The notes under the pieces are model-generated. The model searched no databases. It had not been told where the DNA came from and saw only the letters and a list, made by a program, of their open reading frames with translations. The translations under genes and the position numbers were made by a program. 64,000 nt of DNA, from the NCBI RefSeq assembly GCF_949987535.1, contig NC_080080.1:66121006-66185005 (forward strand), in the 5' to 3' direction. This document shows positions 59,871 to 64,000 of the stretch, piece after piece. The first letter of the stretch is position 1, and each line of letters opens with the position of its first letter. Source of the stretch: Balaenoptera acutorostrata (lineage: Eukaryota > Chordata > Mammalia > Artiodactyla > Balaenopteridae).

Positions 59871-60095
59871 AGCAGTTCTCAACTGAGGGTGATTTTTCCT
59901 TCTAGGGAATATTTGGCAATGTCTGGAGGTGTTCTTGATTGTCACCACTGGCATCTAAGGGGTAGAGGCCAGGATTGCTGTTAAACATCCTGCAATGTAC
60001 AGGACAGCTTCCCACTCCCAAACAAAGAATTATCCACCCCCAAATGTCAATAGTGCCAGTGCCAGTGCCAGTGCCAAGAAGCCCTGCTGTAGACA
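59871..60095 (+). mobile_element. MER5-type nonautonomous hAT transposon
   Basis: 'cagttctcaactgagggtga', 'tttggcaatgtctggaggtg', 'actggcatctaaggggtaga', 'ggattgctgttaaacatcct', 'acaaagaattatccaccccc' and 'aaatgtcaatagtgcc' follow MER5A in order. The right end 'aagaagccctgctgtag' pairs with the left terminal repeat. A small TGCCAG hexamer array has grown near the right end. Confidence 0.9.
60051..60074. repeat. (AGTGCC)4 hexamer array
   Basis: Four perfect AGTGCC units at the position where the MER5-type element has one copy of AGTGCC. Confidence 0.9.
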
Positions 60096-60223
60096 GAGAT
60101 GTCACCATTGTGAAGGTTCTTCCATGGGAGCATAATAGAACTTTGCAGTGATCGAAGGGATTCTGCACTGAAAATCATTAGCTAGCAATTTCCCAGAGAG
60201 CAGATGAAAAGACAAGGGGTCAG

Positions 60224-60560
60224 GGCTTCCCTGGTGGCGCAGTGGTTAAGAATCCACCTGCCAGTGCAGGGGACACGGGTTCAATCCCTAGTCCTGGAAG
60301 ATCCCACATGCCGCGGAGCAACTAAGGCCATGCGCCACGACTACTGAGTCTGTGCTCTGGAGCCCGCGAGCCATAACGACTGAAGCCTGCGTGCCTAGAG
60401 CCCATGCTCTGCAAGAAGAGAAGCCACTGCAATGAGAGGCCCACACACCACAATGAAGAGTAGACCCCCACTCGCTGCAACTAGAGAAAGCCTGCGTGCA
60501 GCAACGGAGACCCAACACAGCCAAAAATAAATAAATAAAATAAATAAATTAAAAAAAAAA
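60224..60560 (+). mobile_element. CHR-type SINE (tRNA-Glu-derived)
   Basis: Starts 'ggcttccctggtggcgcagt', B box GGTTCAATCCC, ends (AAATA)n and poly(A). Target duplication AAAGACAAGGGGTCAG at 60208-60223 and 60561-60576 is perfect over 16 bases. Confidence 0.97.
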
Positions 60561-60799
60561 AAAGACAAGGGGTCAGTGTTCGTGGGCATTCAGATCTGAG
60601 ACCTGCTCCCTGATCCTTTCACCTACCTTTGAAACCCATACCAGAATGAAATTGATTTCACAGCAAGAACAGGTTCTACTTACTTCCCAGGCAACAGACA
60701 GGTCCCTCAGATTCCCTCCAAAAGAAATTAAGCTAATTACAACTTCCTACAAGTGAAAAAACATACTTCTAATCACCTTGTTTCTACTGCTATTGTCTT

Positions 60800-61083
60800 T
60801 TTTTAAAATTTATTTTATTTATTTTTGGTTGTGTTGGGTCTTCGTTTTCTGTGCGAGGGCTTTCTCTAGTTGTGGCAAGCGGGGGCCACTCTTCATCGCG
60901 GTGCGCGGGCCTCACTATCGCGGCCTCTCCTGCGGAGCACAGGCTCCAGACGCGCGGGCTCAGCAATTGTGGCTCATGGGCGCAGTTGCTCCACGGCATG
61001 TGGGATCTTCCCAGACCAGGGCTCGAACCCATGTCCCCTGCATTGGCAGGCAGACTCTCAACCACTGCGCCACCAGGGAAGCC
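60800..61083 (-). mobile_element. CHR-type SINE (tRNA-Glu-derived)
   Basis: T-rich tail then reverse CHR body ending 'gcgccaccagggaagcc'. Target duplication CTACTGCTATTGTCTT at 60784-60799 and 61084-61099 is perfect. It is only 240 bases from, and inverted to, the previous SINE. Confidence 0.97.
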
Positions 61084-61104
61084 CTACTGCTATTGTCTTG
61101 ATTG

Positions 61105-62425
61105 ACATTTGTGGAGAGAGTTGCTTCTAAGATCTTGTGCACTCACACAAGTGGAATGCATTTGGAAAAGCATTTATCTCTGCCTCACTCTTTAGACTAG
61201 TGATGCTAAAGGAAATGTGCTCAGTAATCTTTACAACATCTCCATGAAGTATTATAACAGTATACATTTTCCCGATTATGAAACTCCAGGGTTTGATAAT
61301 AGAGGGGATATGGTGCCAGAGTTTGAACTCAGATTTTCCCGTGGTTGGTTCACTAGGCTCAATTACATTTTCTTTCATCATGAATTCAAGGCTCCTTGTC
61401 ACTTCAGTCCAACAAGGAGGAAAAAAGATGAGATAATAGAGAAGAATAAAAAGAAGTACTTTTAAAAAATCAAGAGGAAAAAAAAAAAAATCAAGAGAAA
61501 AGCACCATGTAATGGAAAGCCAATTAAAGAGGGAGGCTGAGAGTAAAAAAAAAAAAAGCATTCTTCAGCACTACCAAAGTGCTTTGGAAGCAATTAATTA
61601 GCTGATCTATCATTTAATGCTATGGACTTTATACAGATTAAATGAACATGATAATCCTGTTTTACCATATAATTGGTTTGGGAAAGAAAATATTCATTGA
61701 TATTATCCTGAGTTGCAATTCTTTAAATGAAGCATAAAAGTTCCTATTTAAAATTTAAAATTGAACTTTCAGTTTTGTAACTCATCCAGAAGTAATCCAT
61801 CAAAGAAGTATAGTGTTGCAAGGAGAGCTATTGTTTGAGTTGGGAATTTTCCTCTCAGAGATGTCCAGGAGGCATTTTTTACACACCTACTGGAAGAGTT
61901 TACATCGATCAGTTCTTCTTCCTCACACCTTAAAATCGTGTTTGAGGAATGAGCTTTTGGCTCAAGTCTCAGGATCTGACTTGAAAGCAATGGTGGGAAA
62001 TCTAGGAAAGCCCAGGTAAAGACAAAACAGGGTAGAACATGACATTAGGGGATTGGTAATGGATAAGTGTGTCCTTATTAATTAGGTTTTCAACCAAGTA
62101 CAAACTGTACAAATGCTCTGAGGGCCTAAGGACAGTTTCATAGAACACCATCAATACCTATTTGGGTGATAATCCACACGGAAATTAATGTTTTACGCTG
62201 AATCATAGGAGGTCACAAGAAGGGTTCATAGGGCTGCCTATGTATAAACTAGTAGCATAATAATTTTTTTAATGGAGGCACGTACAGAGGGTAACACTTT
62301 CTCTCTTACCAAGTAGGATCTTTTTAAAAGTATTTAAAATCTACCATCATCACCTTTAAAAAACAAAAAAGACATTTTAACCCTAGCACAAGCAGTTAGA
62401 AACTGCTGAGGGAGAGATGATCTGG
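61105..62425. other. Intergenic stretch, no gene seen
   Basis: AT-rich; A-runs at 61480-61491 and 61546-61557. The 144-codon minus frame at 61127-61561 crosses these A-runs and has Phe/Leu-rich low-complexity sequence. Confidence 0.4.
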
Positions 62426-62429
62426 TCCA

Positions 62430-62780
62430 GCAATTTTCAAACTTTTTGATCTTAAGACTCCTTTTAACTCCTCAAAACTATTGGGAGCCCTATTAGATTT
62501 TATGTGTTATATTTATTGATATTTATAGTATTAGATATTTAAGACTAAAAATGATTTTAAAACACAAGGTTACATAAGCCCATTTTCAGATTGATGACAT
62601 CATCACATGTCACGGAGCCTCTGGAAAACTCCACTGTCCACTGGTGAAAGCATGTGAGTGAAAAAGGAAAATAATACGTTTAGTGTCATCATGAAAATAG
62701 TTTTGACCATGAGGACTGCCTGAAACCGTCTTGGGAACCCTCAGATGCTACCAGACCATTCTTTGAGAGTAGCTGATCTA
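62430..62780 (+). mobile_element. hAT-Charlie-type nonautonomous transposon
   Basis: The left end 'agcaattttcaaactttttg' ATCTTAAGACTCC resembles the (inverted) right terminus of the fossil at 10.8-11.35 kb. The right part 'ctctggaaaactccactgtc' and 'catgaaaatagttttgacca' ends near CCATTCTTTGAGAGTAGCTG, the opposite inverted terminus. Short internal region, no transposase. Confidence 0.65.
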
Positions 62781-62789
62781 CTCCAATGC

Positions 62790-63715
62790 CTTTGTTGTAT
62801 TGTTGAGACTGAGGCTTAAAAGGGCAAGTGATCTTTTCCAAGGTGGCAGGTGGGAAAAGGTCAAAACACACCTGCACACACATGTGCACAAGCATTTATG
62901 CACATAAACATTGAATCCCGTGTAGTTAGGCTCCGGAACCTGCCCCACATGGGCAGGGTGACAAGCTCCACTGCCATGTCTGGTCCACTCCTTGCGGGGA
63001 ACAGAGAGTGAAATGGACAACCTGACCTTTAGAATATTCCATATACTTCTCCTGACCTCACTGTGAAAGAGAGATTTCTTGATGGTAGATTATAATAATA
63101 AAGATGACTAAGAGTAGAATTGCAAAACTTTTAGCAATCTAAGGAGGAATCTTTCCATATTAAAGGCTGTTCTGCTTAAAGCAGCAGCTTTCTGCTGGAA
63201 TACCAATTTCTCTGACTTGGACAGAACAAAAGGATAATTTGAAAAGGGAGGTCTTAATTTGTAGTTTGTTGTTTTTTGAGTTTTAGCCAGACCCTGAAGG
63301 GAAGAATATAGTACCATTTGAATGACATAAAAGAAACAGTTTCTCAGCAATGCCAATAATAGAGCTTGTACATGCTGTTTGAATGCATGGTGAGGAAAAC
63401 ATTTCTCTTAAAGTTAGTGTTGTTTGTGAGGTTTTATTTATTTGTCTTATGGGTAGAAGAAATATATGGGTTTAGAACATTATTGCTTGGATTAAGCTAC
63501 CTTAGCTTATGCTGACTAAAAAGGAGTTGTTTTGAGGCTGAAGATTCTCTTGAAAATTTACACTTCCAAATCAATTATACCACAAAATTTCCTTAGCTCG
63601 TCTTAGCTCTGTCATGGAACATTTCTTCTTGTTAAGGGAGAGGTCGTCTGCATTCCTAAACATTTTATACTAAATTAATAAAAACTGATAAGTTATTTGA
63701 ATGGGACTGTAGCAG
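62790..63715. other. Intergenic stretch, no gene seen
   Basis: No repeat or coding signature apart from a CA/TG-rich patch at about 62866-62890. Confidence 0.35.
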
Positions 63716-63724
63716 GTATTTAGT

Positions 63725-63880
63725 AGAAAGAGCAGTGGAGTTGAGTTCAGAAGTCTGAATTTAAATCCAGGCTTTCCATTTATCAGCTATGTGAGTTTGA
63801 AAAATGACCACCTTCTCTCTTCTACAGAATGGGAACACTAGTGCCTGTCTCACAGAACTCTAGTATTAAGGGTGTAGCCT
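63725..63880 (+). repeat. MIR SINE
   Basis: 'tagaaagagcagtggagttg', 'atttaaatccaggctttcca', 'tctacagaatgggaacacta' in MIR order. Confidence 0.75.
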
Positions 63881-64000
63881 ACTGCCTACAATCCCCAGCA
63901 TGACCCAGAATGATCTATGTCCTTGTTAGCTCTGGTATTACAGAAACTTGGGCAAAGTGGTCCATCATTACTCTGGACTTAGCAAAATGCTCATCCACAA

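Noticed and set aside
61127..61561. 144-codon minus-strand frame
   Set aside because: Passes through A-runs that give Phe/Leu-rich sequence; no domain.

Overview
The window is a piece of a mammalian nuclear genome: long gene-free stretches, interspersed SINEs, LINEs, LTRs and DNA transposons, and one spliced gene. The organism is probably a cetacean. The tRNA-Glu-derived SINEs (five copies, all with the ...CTTCCCTGGTGG... head) are of the cetartiodactyl CHR type. The L1 elements have artiodactyl/cetacean-type 3' ends, one carrying an 82-bp tandem repeat in its 3' UTR. I see no ruminant BovB/Bov-tA elements and no pig PRE1 elements. The species call is inference from repeat content.

The only protein-coding gene I can support is musculin (MSC, also called MyoR/ABF-1), a class II bHLH transcriptional repressor, on the + strand. 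Exon 1 holds codons 1-170 (CDS 4374-4883), an 889-bp intron with a (TG)n tract follows, and exon 2 holds codons 171-198 and the stop (5773-5859). A TATA-like box lies at 4129-4135, a CpG island spans about 4.1-5.0 kb, and poly(A) signals at 6891 and 6914 put the transcript end near 6.93 kb. In other mammals MSC lies between TRPA1 and EYA1. By that synteny (prior knowledge, not shown here) the remaining ~57 kb would be the intergenic desert on the EYA1 side.

Layout: 0-4 kb, old DNA transposon, MIR and L2 debris and the MSC upstream region. 4.1-6.95 kb, MSC. 7-17.5 kb, mostly old unique sequence with MIR/L2, a fossil hAT transposase (10.8-11.35 kb) and a MaLR-like LTR (12.6-13.2 kb). 17.5-19.6 kb, an old plus-strand L1. 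19.8-20.7 kb, a repeat-free GC-rich block beside a CTCF-like motif. 22.8-25.9 kb, old LTR and an L1 3' end. 26.4-27.25 kb, an orphan CpG island with promoter-like motifs and a consensus splice donor. 27.27-28.75 kb, two solo ERV LTRs facing each other. 28.8-43 kb, MIR/L2/LTR debris and two CHR SINEs. 43.1-51.2 kb, an 8.1-kb composite of two minus-strand L1s flanked by one short target-site duplication; one has a 1117-codon open ORF2. 51.3-64 kb, more L1 3' ends, MIRs, a MER5-type transposon, another hAT-type element and three CHR SINEs, two of them a close inverted pair.

I found no tRNA or rRNA gene, no CRISPR array and no second credible host protein. The items most worth a second look are the orphan CpG island, the composite L1 with its minisatellite, the inverted SINE pair and two CTCF-like motifs.
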